A DNA stretch of 64,000 nucleotides from Puccinellia tenuiflora. Its lineage: Eukaryota; Streptophyta; Magnoliopsida; Poales; Poaceae. The translations under genes and the position numbers were made by a program. Below are positions 45,515 to 54,947 of the stretch, piece after piece (within the stretch, counting starts at the first letter, position 1; each line of letters starts with the position of its first letter). The notes beneath the pieces are model-generated. The model was not told the DNA's origin and ran no database searches. It saw nothing but the letters and a program-made list of their open reading frames with translations. The stretch spans positions 1,152,620 through 1,216,619 of the forward strand of contig QRDG01000846.1 of the NCBI GenBank assembly GCA_012064385.1, in the 5' to 3' direction.

Positions 45515-45700
45515 GGCCCACTAATGAACTCTTTGCCGTGTGTCAAATATCGTGGCGCGCGGCAAAACTGACAAATGGGTCCCACCGCCACTTGACGGCG
45601 AAGACGGACGGTGACGGTGAGCTCCTCACACGACCCCCCCCCCCCCCCCCCCCCCCCCCGGCGCCGCCGCCAAACGGCGCTAACGGACGGGTCCCACGTC
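45515..45700. mobile_element. CACTA-like subterminal fragment with a C26 tract
   Basis: CTTTGCCGTGTGTCAAATAT and GCGCGCGGCAAAACTGACAA resemble the subterminal repeats of grass CACTA elements. A 26-nt uninterrupted C run occupies 45634-45659. No CACTA terminus is seen. Confidence 0.4.
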
Positions 45701-45977
45701 GATAGTTAAAAATTTGTGTCACTTTTTTTGCATATTTCCCCTCTCATGTTTGTACTGTCCAATTTTTAAAATCCATTACATTTTGGTGAATACATCCTAC
45801 GATTTTTATGTATTTTTACAAGTTTCGTTTCACTTTAACATATCACATAATTGAGAGATTGATTTGTTGATGAAACCAAACTACTTCCCACACCGTATCA
45901 AAGATTTATCAAGAACTATATATAATTCATCAAGATCTTTTCCACTGGAGCAAACCGAGGAGCAGGAGGGGCGCCAT

Positions 45978-46110
45978 CAGTGGCGGAGCTGTGTGTAAGC
46001 TGTGGGGTCAGCTTTTTGTAAAACGCCTTTGGTTTGTAGATATTTATGCCTTAATCCCTCATAGGTAAGCAGGCTGACCCCATAGGCTTTTGATGCTTGC
46101 TTCGCCACTG
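45978..46110. mobile_element. hAT-type MITE, 133 bp
   Basis: Terminal inverted repeats CAGTGGCGGAG/CTTCGCCACTG and an exact 8-bp target duplication GGCGCCAT (45970-45977, 46111-46118). Inner arms also pair (GGGGTCAGC/GCTGACCCC). Non-coding; inserted into a LINE-like fragment. Confidence 0.88.
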
Positions 46111-46118
46111 GGCGCCAT

Positions 46119-46560
46119 GCCATCCTAAACGTTGGGCAGGAGCCATAGCTCCATCTCAACGTCACCACACCAAGAGGAAGAGGCCGGAGCTTCAACCCAA
46201 CCGCGGGTGAAAAAGCTGCTAGTAACACCGAAATCGTGAAAGAGGTGCTACATAGACACCGATGAGAACCATGAAAAATCATGTATAAAAATTCTGAAAA
46301 ATTCTTAACAAAATTTCGTTACCTTGGGAAGGCCGGGTTCTATAGACATGTAAATTTGTAAACAGACACTCAAAATTATTTAGGAGCTATAAAAATGAAA
46401 ATTTCTATAATAAAAAAGTGTGCATGCCGCGCTGAGCCGATCTTTAATATTTGTAGTGCAACACCTTACAATCATAAAATGGAGTATCAAATCGGTAGTT
46501 TAAATCCATACCAAGGAACATATCTCTCACAAAAAAGGAGTAGCAAACAAGGGCAATCTT
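46119..46560 (-). mobile_element. LINE-like fragment related to 27122-29211
   Basis: 46125-46235 matches 28240-28350 with divergence, and 46478-46550 matches the tandem unit at 29100-29211. The two blocks appear in the same order at both places, so this is a deleted copy of the same composite region. Confidence 0.45.
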
Positions 46561-47861
46561 TACTATTAAAGGAGAATCCGTGGTGTCTGGTGTCATACTT
46601 TGGATTATTTACTTAGCAAATGACACCGCAATCCCCTTCCCCTAACTAAACGCGGCCCGAGTTTTCTGACCTAGACAGCGTGTATGGTTGGGGGAATTAA
46701 GACTAGGGAATGGGAAATCAAGGGATAGGAGACTAACATCCCTTGTTTGTTTGGTGGTCATGGGAGTTGAGCAGGGCAGAGGAAAGGGAATTCGGGGTGC
46801 GAACTCCCGCGTATCTCTTCCGTGGTGAGCCCCTGGTAATTGAAGCAGGGATAGGGAATTGATGAAAAAATACAGTTGAGCACGTTCCGCAATCGAAGGC
46901 AACGGAAAACTAACATGCACATGCTTGTGTTGGCATGCCGTTGTGGCATGTTTGGTCTCTCTACACATGAGGTCATGTACGTACTCATGTACATATACAG
47001 AACAAGCTTATGTTACTGCTGGCTAGTTTTGACTGGCTGGCTGCTCCTGTCGACTGTCGTCATACCCGCCGCTTTGCACAGGGAGACTTGTTCGTCCGGC
47101 TGGCTTGCTGTTCTCGTCACACTCGCCCGAAAGTACTCGTGTTTAGCTGGACGGTAGCTCATACTTACGATCTATAGTTAATCAAAGGCGTCGTATCTTA
47201 TGCATCTGCTCCTTTCCTGTATCCGTGCATCCAAGCGTTTCTAACGGGCCGATCTAGATCGTAGCGACATGGATACTTGCGTTGTAATTTTGTAAAAATA
47301 CGCCCGCTACCTCCTTACTTGGGGCTGCAATTTTACACAGGCACCCCTACACGTCCAACTGCACCAGACGCCCGAAACCCACGTTCCTCCCTGCGATCGA
47401 TTGTAGTTGCCGGCTTGTGTCGCCATGGCGGCGCCGTGCAGCTAAAGACGGAGAAGTCGACGACCGCCCTAAAATATCGACGGACACAGATTCCGGCAGC
47501 TGTTGGCTTCAGCCCGATCTTCCGGCACAGCTCGGCGGGTACTTTCCGCCAATACGACAAGCTGGCTCAATCTCCTTCAGATGCAAAGACGCCGAACGAT
47601 ATACACGTCCAAGCTAGCTCACGTACGGGCCAGCAGCTAGCTACAGGCTCTAATTGAACTGATCTCACAACACATATCGTGAATTACAGAGGCTGAATTT
47701 GTATTCATATTCTAACAGCAGGCAGAGACAGAGACATGCGCTGCAGGCATAGGCAGATAAGATTTATTCAGCTGTAGTTTGACGATAAAAATCAGACTTT
47801 ATGTATATTGTACACATTGGTTTCTTGTTTAAAAGGCTTATATATATTTGTTTGTGCAGCA

Positions 47862-48411
47862 ATGGATTATTTCAATAGTATGCAACTGGAGTTGAACGAG
47901 GAGAGATTTAGCACACCCGTAAAGATACCAAGTGTTCCAATATCTGTAAGTAAACTTCTTGCACTTACATAGATGTATTTGGTTCATTTAGTTATACATT
48001 ATGGTGCTTACTAATTTATTGTTTATGTTGAAGTGTTCATCTTTTACACCTGAATGTGACGAGAATTTAAAGCCTAAATTAGGGATGACATTTGAAGGAC
48101 TAGAGGCTGTAGAGAAGTTCTACAAGTACTATGCACATGAGTCTGGTTTTGGAGTTTGTGTTGGACAGCAGAAGAAGTTAGACAATGAAGTAGTTCGCAC
48201 TAAATGGTACATGTGTAACAGGGAAGGTTTCAAGTCCGAGAAGGGTAAAGAGATTGATGATCCGTCAAAGAAAAGGCGTAAGAACACGGCCACAAGATGT
48301 GTTTGTGATGCACATATCTTTGTGAAGTTGTGTGATAATGGTACCTACAAGATAGAATCATGGGTTGAGCACCACAATCATGGTCTTGTGTCACCTGATA
48401 AGCGTCAATAA
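47862..48411 (+). CDS. FAR1 DNA-binding-domain-only protein encoded by the MULE
   Basis: Two exons, 47862-47945 and 48034-48411, with an 88-bp GT-AG intron in phase 0, giving 153 residues. Exon 2 is a full FAR1 domain (WRKY-GCM1-like zinc finger): 'MTFEGLEAVEKFYKYYAHESG' region, 'KWYMCNREG', 'KKRRKNTATRCVCDAHIFVK', 'WVEHHNHGLVSPDKR' with the C-C-H-H pattern. FAR1/FHY3 factors and Jittery-like MULE transposases share this domain, normally followed by a MULE transposase and SWIM finger. Here the frame stops right after the domain. It may act as a small DNA-binding protein or simply be a truncated transposase. The start ATG follows an acceptor-like GTGCAG, so a 5'UTR intron is likely. Confidence 0.75.
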
Positions 48412-49315
48412 TACTACTTCATCCGGTTTGTCTTCATGTAATGGAGCATAATTTTATTTTGTCTTACTTGTGATCAAATTAGAGATTTTTTTTTGTTATT
48501 ATAGTTGCAAATGAATATATCATTGCTCCATGTTGGATACTGCCTTCACAGCCTCTTAAAGCTTTCACTGGAAACAACAGTCTTAGAGTTATTTGCTTTC
48601 ACTGGAAACTGCAGTCTTTGTGTTGTTTGCCTTCACTGAAAATGTCTCAGTGGTGTTTCCTTTCGCCGGAAACTACAGGATTTAGTTTTTCCAGGCATTG
48701 TTGCAATATATCTGCCTGACATAAGGCACATAGAACACCTCAAATTGCAAATACAACAAAGCATACAATTGTTTAATTCATTCTGTAAATTCCCAAGCTA
48801 CACGCACACCTAAACAAAGAGAAAAGAACAAAGCTATGTCGAGACCTTTTCACATTTCAAAATGAAAGAATGTGGTCAAGATCAGTTACAACAGCATACA
48901 TCGCCCACAACTCAGTTTCTAATGTAGAAGCTAACTTGTGTGCCAACTTGTTTCATTCTCTTGCGATCTTGATCACTGGAACTTCAGGAAGTGCATCACA
49001 TAATAAGCATTCTTAAGATTATACTGGTTCGTTTTTTTGTTCTCCAAAGTTGAGAGGAACCTCCAAAAGAAAAAGGTTTTGGTACCAGTGGTATCATGAC
49101 AAAGGTTTCAGTATATGAACATGTCGGAACACCAATTGGTAAACTCATGTCTTTCTAAATAATCAATGTTTAGAAACAATGTACATTCACATTCTAGACT
49201 CCCGAGCTACACACACACCCAAGAACAAACAATTTGGAATCGTTTAGCTTTTAGGAAGCCAATCTACAAGTACTAGATACAGTTACAAGGACAAAGAAAA
49301 TTCAGAGTCTGTAGC
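48412..49315. other. MULE interior, non-coding
   Basis: Holds a 34-bp tandem repeat at 48561-48660 (GCTTTCACTGGAAAC units: two good copies, then decaying ones). The rest is AT-rich with no gene seen. Confidence 0.5.
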
Positions 49316-49675
49316 ATGCCAATCTACCGAGCTACGCTTGTTGCTCTGAAGGGGGTCCTCTGCCATGTCCACGCGAGTCCGTTAGAGCCACAGGACGAGG
49401 ATGCCGTGCAAGCCGACGGCGCGGAGGCTGCGGATGCCAGCGGCCTCGGCGTCAGGACCGGAGAGAAGAGGATGTATGCGGCGGCGGCCACCGACCCTTG
49501 TCTAGGTCACGACAGATCGCGTCGGAGGCGAAGAATGGAAACTCGCTTCCGGCGACTGCGAGCGCAGACACATGTCGTAGACGAAGCCGAGCTTGCCGCC
49601 ATCGCCGTCGCTGTCGGAAGACCAGCCCGCATCTTGTTTAGGATAAGTCGAGGGTTCCAAAGTGATTCAGTTTGA
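49316..49675 (-). other. GC-rich, possibly captured gene fragment in the MULE
   Basis: On the minus strand, stretches such as 'SDSDGDGGKLGFVYDMCLRSQ' (given only as an example) look codon-biased but are broken by stops. MULEs in grasses often carry captured exons (Pack-MULEs). I cannot identify a source gene. Confidence 0.28.
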
Positions 49676-50035
49676 GACGGTTTGATGTTTAGGGGCTAAT
49701 TTTTAAAATAAATGGACCAGACACGGGTGCTTTACTGCAAAATTTCACACCATTAACCAGCCACACACGATTTAGATCGGCCGGTTAGAAACGCTTGGAT
49801 GCACGGATGCACAAAAGGAGCAGATGCATAAGATACGACGCCTTAATCAAATAGTTTATCTAAACTCATGAACCAAGAAAAGTAAAATGATTTCTTGTCA
49901 ACTTCCCACTAGTAATTCCCACCGCACACCAAACGTGGGATTGGGACTAACAATCTACTTCCCATAACTAATCCCTCAACAAACTCCCCTCTCTAAACTC
50001 CCATTCCCTCTCCCTAAAGTAGCCAAACACGCTTT

Positions 50036-50431
50036 ATACCCATGGATAGTATCCATACCCTACCCGCCAAGTCGCGGATAGGGCATGGGTACATCCCTGT
50101 ACCCATAGGTATACCCATATCCTACCCGTTTATATTAACATATGGACCCTACTCGGTTGACTTACTAGATATGACCATGAGATTATGATTTCTGAAGTTA
50201 GATAATTGTTATGTATTCATCTATAAATTACTGAGTTGAGATAATTGTTTTTTTTTGTCAAATGTGCTACCAACGAATGTGAAACTGCGAATAATTTGTG
50301 TGTACTATTTGATCTACCTAACGGGTACCCGCCGGGTATGGGTATGGGTATAATTTCATCCCCGCGGATAAGGGTATGGGTAGAATTTTATACCCATAAA
50401 CTATATGGTAAGGGTAAGGGAGTTTAGTAGC
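50036..50431. repeat. TATGGG/TACCC-rich element, left part
   Basis: Many copies of TACCCATA, GGGTATGGGTA and their complements lie near both ends, with an AT-rich centre. The same sequence type resumes at 51878-51935, so the LINE-derived element was inserted into it. Confidence 0.5.
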
Positions 50432-50624
50432 TTTTTTTTTTCTTTTTTTTTCTTTTTTTTTCTTTTTTTTCTTTTTTTTCTTTTTTTTTTTTTTTTTTTA
50501 TTTTTTTTTCTTTTTTTTTTTTTTTTTCTTTTTTTCTTTTTTACTTTTTTTTCTTTTTTTTCTTTTTTTTTCTTTTTTTTCTTCTTTTTTTCTTTTTTTT
50601 TTCTTTTTTTTTCTTTTTTTTTTC
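50432..50624. repeat. Polypyrimidine tract (T7-10 C)n, about 190 bp
   Basis: Nearly pure T interrupted by C about every ninth base. It sits immediately 5' of the GC-rich start of the LINE-derived element. Translations of it are meaningless Phe or Lys runs. Confidence 0.9.
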
Positions 50625-51877
50625 CTCTCGGGCCGCTCCCCCTCGGGCGGCTCCAGAGGCGGAAACCCTAGCCGCCGAAAAAAACTTCCCCAATCGCCAT
50701 CTCCGGCCGCTGCCGTCGCCGGCCCCAGCGGGTGGTGGCGGCGCCCTGGTCGTCCAAGACGGAGGGGAGGGTGGGCACACCGGCTGGTGTCGCTGCGAGA
50801 GGGGTGGGCGGCGCTGGAGAGCGGTTCGCAAGGCTCGGAGGCGGGCGGCGGCAGTGCGGTCCTCGGGAGTCGGCGCGGCTGGCGTGGCTGGTTGCGCTCG
50901 AGCTGGGGCCGGTGGCGAAGGGTCTCACGGCGGTGTGACGAGCAGGAGGCGATGGGGTGCCGCGATCTGGCGGTTGCCGGTACGCGAGGCGTTCTGGGTA
51001 CGCGTCCTCGATCTGGCCATGGCCTAGATCTGGGTAGCGAGGCCCAGCCAGAACCGGCGACAAGTCTGGCCGTGGTCCTGCCACGCCGGCAATCTGTAGC
51101 TGGACTCTGGCCTGCAACCTCTCTCTCCAACGATCCTGCCGGGAGAGATCTTCTGTCCTTTCTGTCGCGTGCGGTAGCCGGGGCGGCGAGTTGGAGGTGC
51201 AAGCCTTCTTCGGCCGACTCCTTTGCTGCTCCGACCGGCGGCGTGGGGCCTGCCGGTTTGCTCATTAACGGCGGCGGTCCTAGGGTTTCCAACTCGCGCG
51301 CGGACGAAGATTTGCTTGACGCCTGTCCTCTTCGATCCGGCTGGAGTGTTCCGGAAGGCTCCGCCGGCGATCTCGCATTGGAGGACTAGCAATGGCGATC
51401 GGAGTATTTGCATCGAGAAAGAACTGGCTTGGTGTTCCATGAATTGGAGCAGCAGCATGTAACGAGGGGGCGACAGCATAAGTGAAGTCCAAAGTCCTAC
51501 CTTTCAGGGTGAAAACCCAAGGTCTGGCCTTAATTGGTTGTGCCTGGCACTGTTCTTCTTAGAGACATTGTTTTGAGAGCGAGGATTATCTTCAGGGTGA
51601 AAACCCAAGGTCTGGCCTTAATTGGTTGTGCCTGGCACCGTTCTTCTTGTAGACGTTGCTTTTGAAGAGCTGGACATCAGGTGTTGTTTAGGTGGGTGGT
51701 TGTGCGGCTGCTGCAATGACTGTAACTCTGTAGCGGGGACTTTTCTTTTATTTCTTCTTCTTTTGTCTTTAGGCTGTGTGCATCCGTAATGGCTTTGGTT
51801 ATTGCGTTGTTGCAGAGGCTGGGTGTAATTTATATCTCCGCGATATTAATATACATTTCCCTTTATCAAAAAAAAAA
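50625..51877 (+). mobile_element. LINE-derived element lacking most of its body
   Basis: A GC-rich 5'UTR-like segment (50625-51450) is followed by a 3' end, CGCGATATTAATATACATTTCCCTTTATC-type (shown in part), and a 10-nt A tail (51868-51877), all typical of grass LINEs. No endonuclease or RT is encoded. Frames on both strands of the GC-rich part are compositional. Confidence 0.55.
51503..51655 (+). repeat. 88-bp-period direct repeat in the LINE 3' region
   Basis: TTCAGGGTGAAAACCCAAGG starts at 51503 and again at 51591, followed in both by GTCTGGCCTTAATTGGTTGT. The two copies are almost identical for about 60 bp. Confidence 0.85.
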
Positions 51878-51929
51878 TATGGGTATAGTATTGATCTATC
51901 CTGCCCATACCCTACCCATTACCATCCTT

Positions 51930-52390
51930 ACTACTAGCTAGGCTCCGTCGTCTGCCTCCACCCGACCGGCTAGACGCCGCCGCCGCGATTGGAGACCACG
52001 CCGCCACTGCTGGATCACCGTGGAACCTCGTTGCACCTCCCCAGCCTCCATTCATGTTTCCACGCCGCCCCCATTGAGAGCTCCAGCGGCCGGCCGCGCT
52101 CCTCCCTAGGCGGCAGCCGCGTGCCTATTGCGGTACCCCGCGCTCCTTCCCTGCCACCCGCCGTGTGCCTCCCCTGCGCAGCCAAGCTCCTCCACTGACT
52201 CCCGCAAAAAAAGCTCCATCCGTTGCGACGTACCGACGGAGGAAGTTGCGGAGATGTGGACACAGGTCAGCAACTGTCTTCTATCTTCCTCTGCTCGACC
52301 TCAAACAGATTCCATGTCTTTGTAGGCCTTGGAGATGAGGCTATGGCTGCAAATATACAAGCCAAGGAGATCTCTGTTTCGCATGGTACA
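51930..52390 (+). other. GC-rich first-exon-like segment
   Basis: A GC-rich block with a donor-like GACACAG/GTCAGC at 52265, followed by an acceptor-like TTTGTAG at about 52319-52325 and a short segment to a donor near 52385. I recognise no family; it may be a captured or decayed gene start. Confidence 0.25.
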
Positions 52391-52924
52391 CACCGTTGGT
52401 TTTTGGGTTAGGTTTAGTGGAAATGGTTGACACTGATAATGGAGGGGGCTGATGGCATGTCCTTCGTTGGGTTTATAACTCAACTGCTTGTACTAGTACT
52501 AGAACACACATCCATGTCGTGTATTGATGATTATGTATCCAACACATTCCTGTAACCGCTAAAAGTGAAGAGTATGTTTTATGTATGACACAACTGAAAA
52601 AGATTGATAGTGATGGATAAAATACTAAAGAAGTTATATACATACTCTAACAACTACGACATAGGTATTGCAAGTCTATCTTAACGAGTACAGTCAATTC
52701 GTTAGTTCGTTCTCTTCCAAAAAAATAGCATCAAGTAACCTGATAAAATAAACCGGGTTATTGATGTTATGAATGCTAACTGAATTTGCCTTGAATCAAC
52801 TCTTTCAAAGGTTTATAGTCTTTTGGGATAATAGTCCAAACATTATCTGACTATGTTTTTCCCCGATATCATGTGCAATACATTCGTCGTAGCTAATAAT
52901 ATATGCATGTAAGTGAAGAGCAGA

Positions 52925-53195
52925 ATGGCCAAGTGTAAATTGGGTGTGAATGATATATTTCTTCTGGCGGCTCAAGGGCGAGCAACAAAAGAAACAACAA
53001 TAGATCTGGATAATATCAAATTTCATCGGTAAGATACATGATTGCTAGAATTTATCATAGTAGTCATGTTATGTTTTATATTGACCAATCCTTCAACATG
53101 CGTGTACAGTTGACCAGATTGAGAATGGTATGACTATATCATTCAGCCCTCTAGATGGAGCTTTTGGTCTACTGACCTACAGACTTACCACAGAG
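52925..53195 (+). pseudogene. AP-1 complex mu subunit (mu-adaptin) fragment
   Basis: Segment 52925-53028 reads 'MAKCKLGVNDIFLLAAQGR' and then 'TIDLDNIKFH', and segment 53110-53195 reads 'DQIENGMTISFSPLDGAFG' and 'LLTYRLTTE'. They are separated by an 81-bp GT-AG intron. They match, in order, the mu-homology domain of AP-1 mu (CKLGLND.., IDL.DIKFH, TISFIPPDG.F.LM.YRL), which binds YXX-phi sorting signals at the trans-Golgi network. An in-frame stop precedes it and the two segments are out of frame with each other. Only a small part of the roughly 430-residue protein is present. The retained intron argues against a processed pseudogene. Confidence 0.62.
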
Positions 53196-53218
53196 GTTTG
53201 TCATTTGTGCGTTACAAC

Positions 53219-53267
53219 CAGGAACCACTTGTTAAAAAAAAAAAAAAAAAAAAACAGGAACCACTTG
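53219..53267 (+). mobile_element. Poly(A)-only retroinsertion with 13-bp target duplication
   Basis: CAGGAACCACTTG occurs at 53219-53231 and 53255-53267, with only TT plus 21 A between them (A run 53234-53254). As at 28860-28905, a tail without a body. Confidence 0.72.
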
Positions 53268-53489
53268 GTGCATATCAAATACCAAGTCTTGGCACGGATT
53301 TTCCTTTCTTGCATGACCCATCTTCCTTTGTTCCCTACTGCAAGTGGAACCTCTGGATCTGGAGAGAAACAACATGTTCTCGTACAAATTATATAAACTT
53401 GAAATTGATCACATGTTCACTACTTGGCAGCAAGGACAGGCAAAAGAGTGAGCTCTGAATATTGTGCTCAGTCCGAAAACGACAACGAA

Positions 53490-53650
53490 AGGGAAGATCG
53501 ACACGAGACCAATATATTGACTCAACATATCTACCACTCCCGATGTCTCGCATGCCCATGTGCATGTCTAAAATCCGAGGAGGTCGAATAAGAGATTTAT
53601 TTTCCTTTTCATGTAAGATAAAACATTGGACATGCATGTCAAGGAGCACC
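53490..53650 (-). ncRNA. PHAS-7: candidate miR2118-triggered phasiRNA precursor
   Basis: The miR2118-like site is at 53537-53558 (core CTCCCGATGTCTCGCA, about 17 of 22), followed on the minus strand by GTAGATATGTTGAGTCAATA, the clearest copy of the shared downstream block. The promoter block is at 53677-53688, 119 nt away. Predicted cleavage is between 53546 and 53547. The plus-strand frame through this region (53462-53920) has no family resemblance. Confidence 0.5.
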
Positions 53651-53676
53651 CCTTTGAAGCATATAGCTGGGTTTAC

Positions 53677-53688
53677 GGTTCTCTTATA
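53677..53688 (-). promoter_or_regulatory. PHAS-7 TATA block
   Basis: The minus strand reads ATATAAGAGAACC and then GTAAACCCAGCT; near-consensus copy. Confidence 0.52.
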
Positions 53689-53699
53689 TCCTACATCAT

Positions 53700-54156
53700 C
53701 TATGCATTCAATGCAAAAGATCTCGTCCAGCGTGAATCTCTTTTCTTGCAGCTGCATTGGCGATAGTACTCCTATGATATATTTTCAAATTACATGGGCA
53801 CGTACACCTTGCAGAAATTACAGAAACCCTATGTTATATTATGGTGGACCCTCATGGGGTATATATAGGAAATGCATGCACGGGGAGGTAGACTTGGAAT
53901 CTAAGAACTCTAAATCCTAGTATATATCTCGAAGTCATATACGTATGCATATTCTAACACACCTCAAGGTTCTATTGCGCTATGCCAGAGATAATTCATG
54001 CTAGCGCTAGTTTAGCATCAAAACTGCTGAGATTCTTCTCCCCTTTTTTCAGAAATGTGCAGAAAATGTTTTTGCTCTAAGATAAAGGGAAAAGCAATAC
54101 TGATTGTTGTAACACATTTTCCATTGGTCTCGAGGTTTATCTCTATTGATATGTGC
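53700..54156. other. Intergenic between PHAS-7 and the LINE
   Basis: AT-rich, with a TATA-like GTATATATAGG at about 53857-53867 on the plus strand and no gene behind it. Nothing else seen. Confidence 0.3.
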
Positions 54157-54327
54157 TTTTTTTTTATAAAGGGAATTTCATTTCAATGTATCAATGATAC
54201 AATGTATTCCAATACCCGGCCTCTGCATAACAAGATGCACACAGCCAAATAGCACAAAAGAAAAAACATAATAAGCACACAGGCGCCAAAACAATAGGCA
54301 AAACCGCCTATGACTACGGAGGACCTA

Positions 54328-54947
54328 AACGAAGATCTCTAGGCCACCCATGTCGGATAAAATATCCCTCGCCGTGAGCTCCAGTCGTACAGACGCCACC
54401 ATAAAAAGGTCTCGATTTTCCACACGTTGTAATGTGTACCACGAACGGAGCAAATCTGTGCATCGGTAAAGTACCTGCAAGAGAGATGTATCTTTATCAT
54501 TAAAAACCTTGTCATTTCTACATAGCCACAGCGACCATATAACGGCTAACGCTCCCACTCTAATAATCGTTCTTTCCTTACTATCAACACCATGCAGCCA
54601 GTTGCCAAAAATATTGGCAACCGAACGTGGTGGATAAAGGTTAGAAGCTATCTGAATGGCTGACCATATAGAGCGTGCAACTTTACATTTGAAGAATAAG
54701 TGTTTGATAGTCTCATCATGTGTACAAAACACACACTTGGTACTCCCGTTCCAGTTACGCTTGACCAGGTTATCTTTGGTGAGGATTACCCCTTTACGAA
54801 GATACCATGCAAAAATCTTTAATTTCAATGGGATCTTCATACACCAAATTTTTTTGTTATTATCGACTGGCACATCAGAATGTAACAATGCTCTATACAA
54901 TGAATCCACAGAGAACATACCATTCCCAGTTAGATTCCAGCGAAACT
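54328..54947 (-). pseudogene. LINE ORF2 C-terminal part (zf-RVT domain)
   Basis: Minus-strand frame with 'KIWCMKIPLKLKIFAWYL' and 'CVFCTHDETIKHLFFKC', the zinc-binding domain that follows plant LINE reverse transcriptases (CxxC...HLFFxC). It continues the frame cut at 59525 by the LTR insertion. The apparent ATG at 55059 lies inside the LTR and is not its start. Confidence 0.85.

Larger units (their letters stand above)
47187..49842 (+). mobile_element. Mutator-like element (MULE), 2656 bp, carrying a FAR1-domain gene
   Basis: Long terminal inverted repeats (about 90 bp, starting GGCGTCGTATCTTATGCATC and ending with its complement) are flanked by an exact 9-bp target duplication TTAATCAAA (47178-47186, 49843-49851), the Mutator signature. 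It contains the two-exon FAR1-domain gene, a 34-bp tandem repeat and a GC-rich right part. No transposase catalytic (MULE/DDE) or SWIM domain is present, so it is non-autonomous. Confidence 0.92.
46668..50035. mobile_element. Older element with degenerate inverted ends, enclosing the MULE
   Basis: The left end AGCGTGTATGGTTGGGGG...AGGGAATGGGAA (46668-46710) and the reverse complement of the right end, AAGCGTGTTTGGCTACTTTAG...GGGAATGGGAG (50035-49990), are related inverted sequences of the kind seen in grass DNA transposons. The MULE sits between them. Exact ends and target duplication are unresolved. Confidence 0.3.

Noticed and set aside
48561..48660. CRISPR-like repeat array
   Set aside because: Plant DNA; adjacent 34-bp tandem units with no spacers.
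50498..51292. 264-codon minus-strand ORF ending in a poly-Lys tail
   Set aside because: Translation of the polypyrimidine tract and a GC-rich LINE leader.
460..53558. Reading the seven miR2118-like sites as MIR2118 genes on the plus strand
   Set aside because: A complementary 5' arm is visible only in units 1 and 2, whereas the shared TATA blocks point to minus-strand transcription in all units, making the sites targets rather than mature miRNAs.
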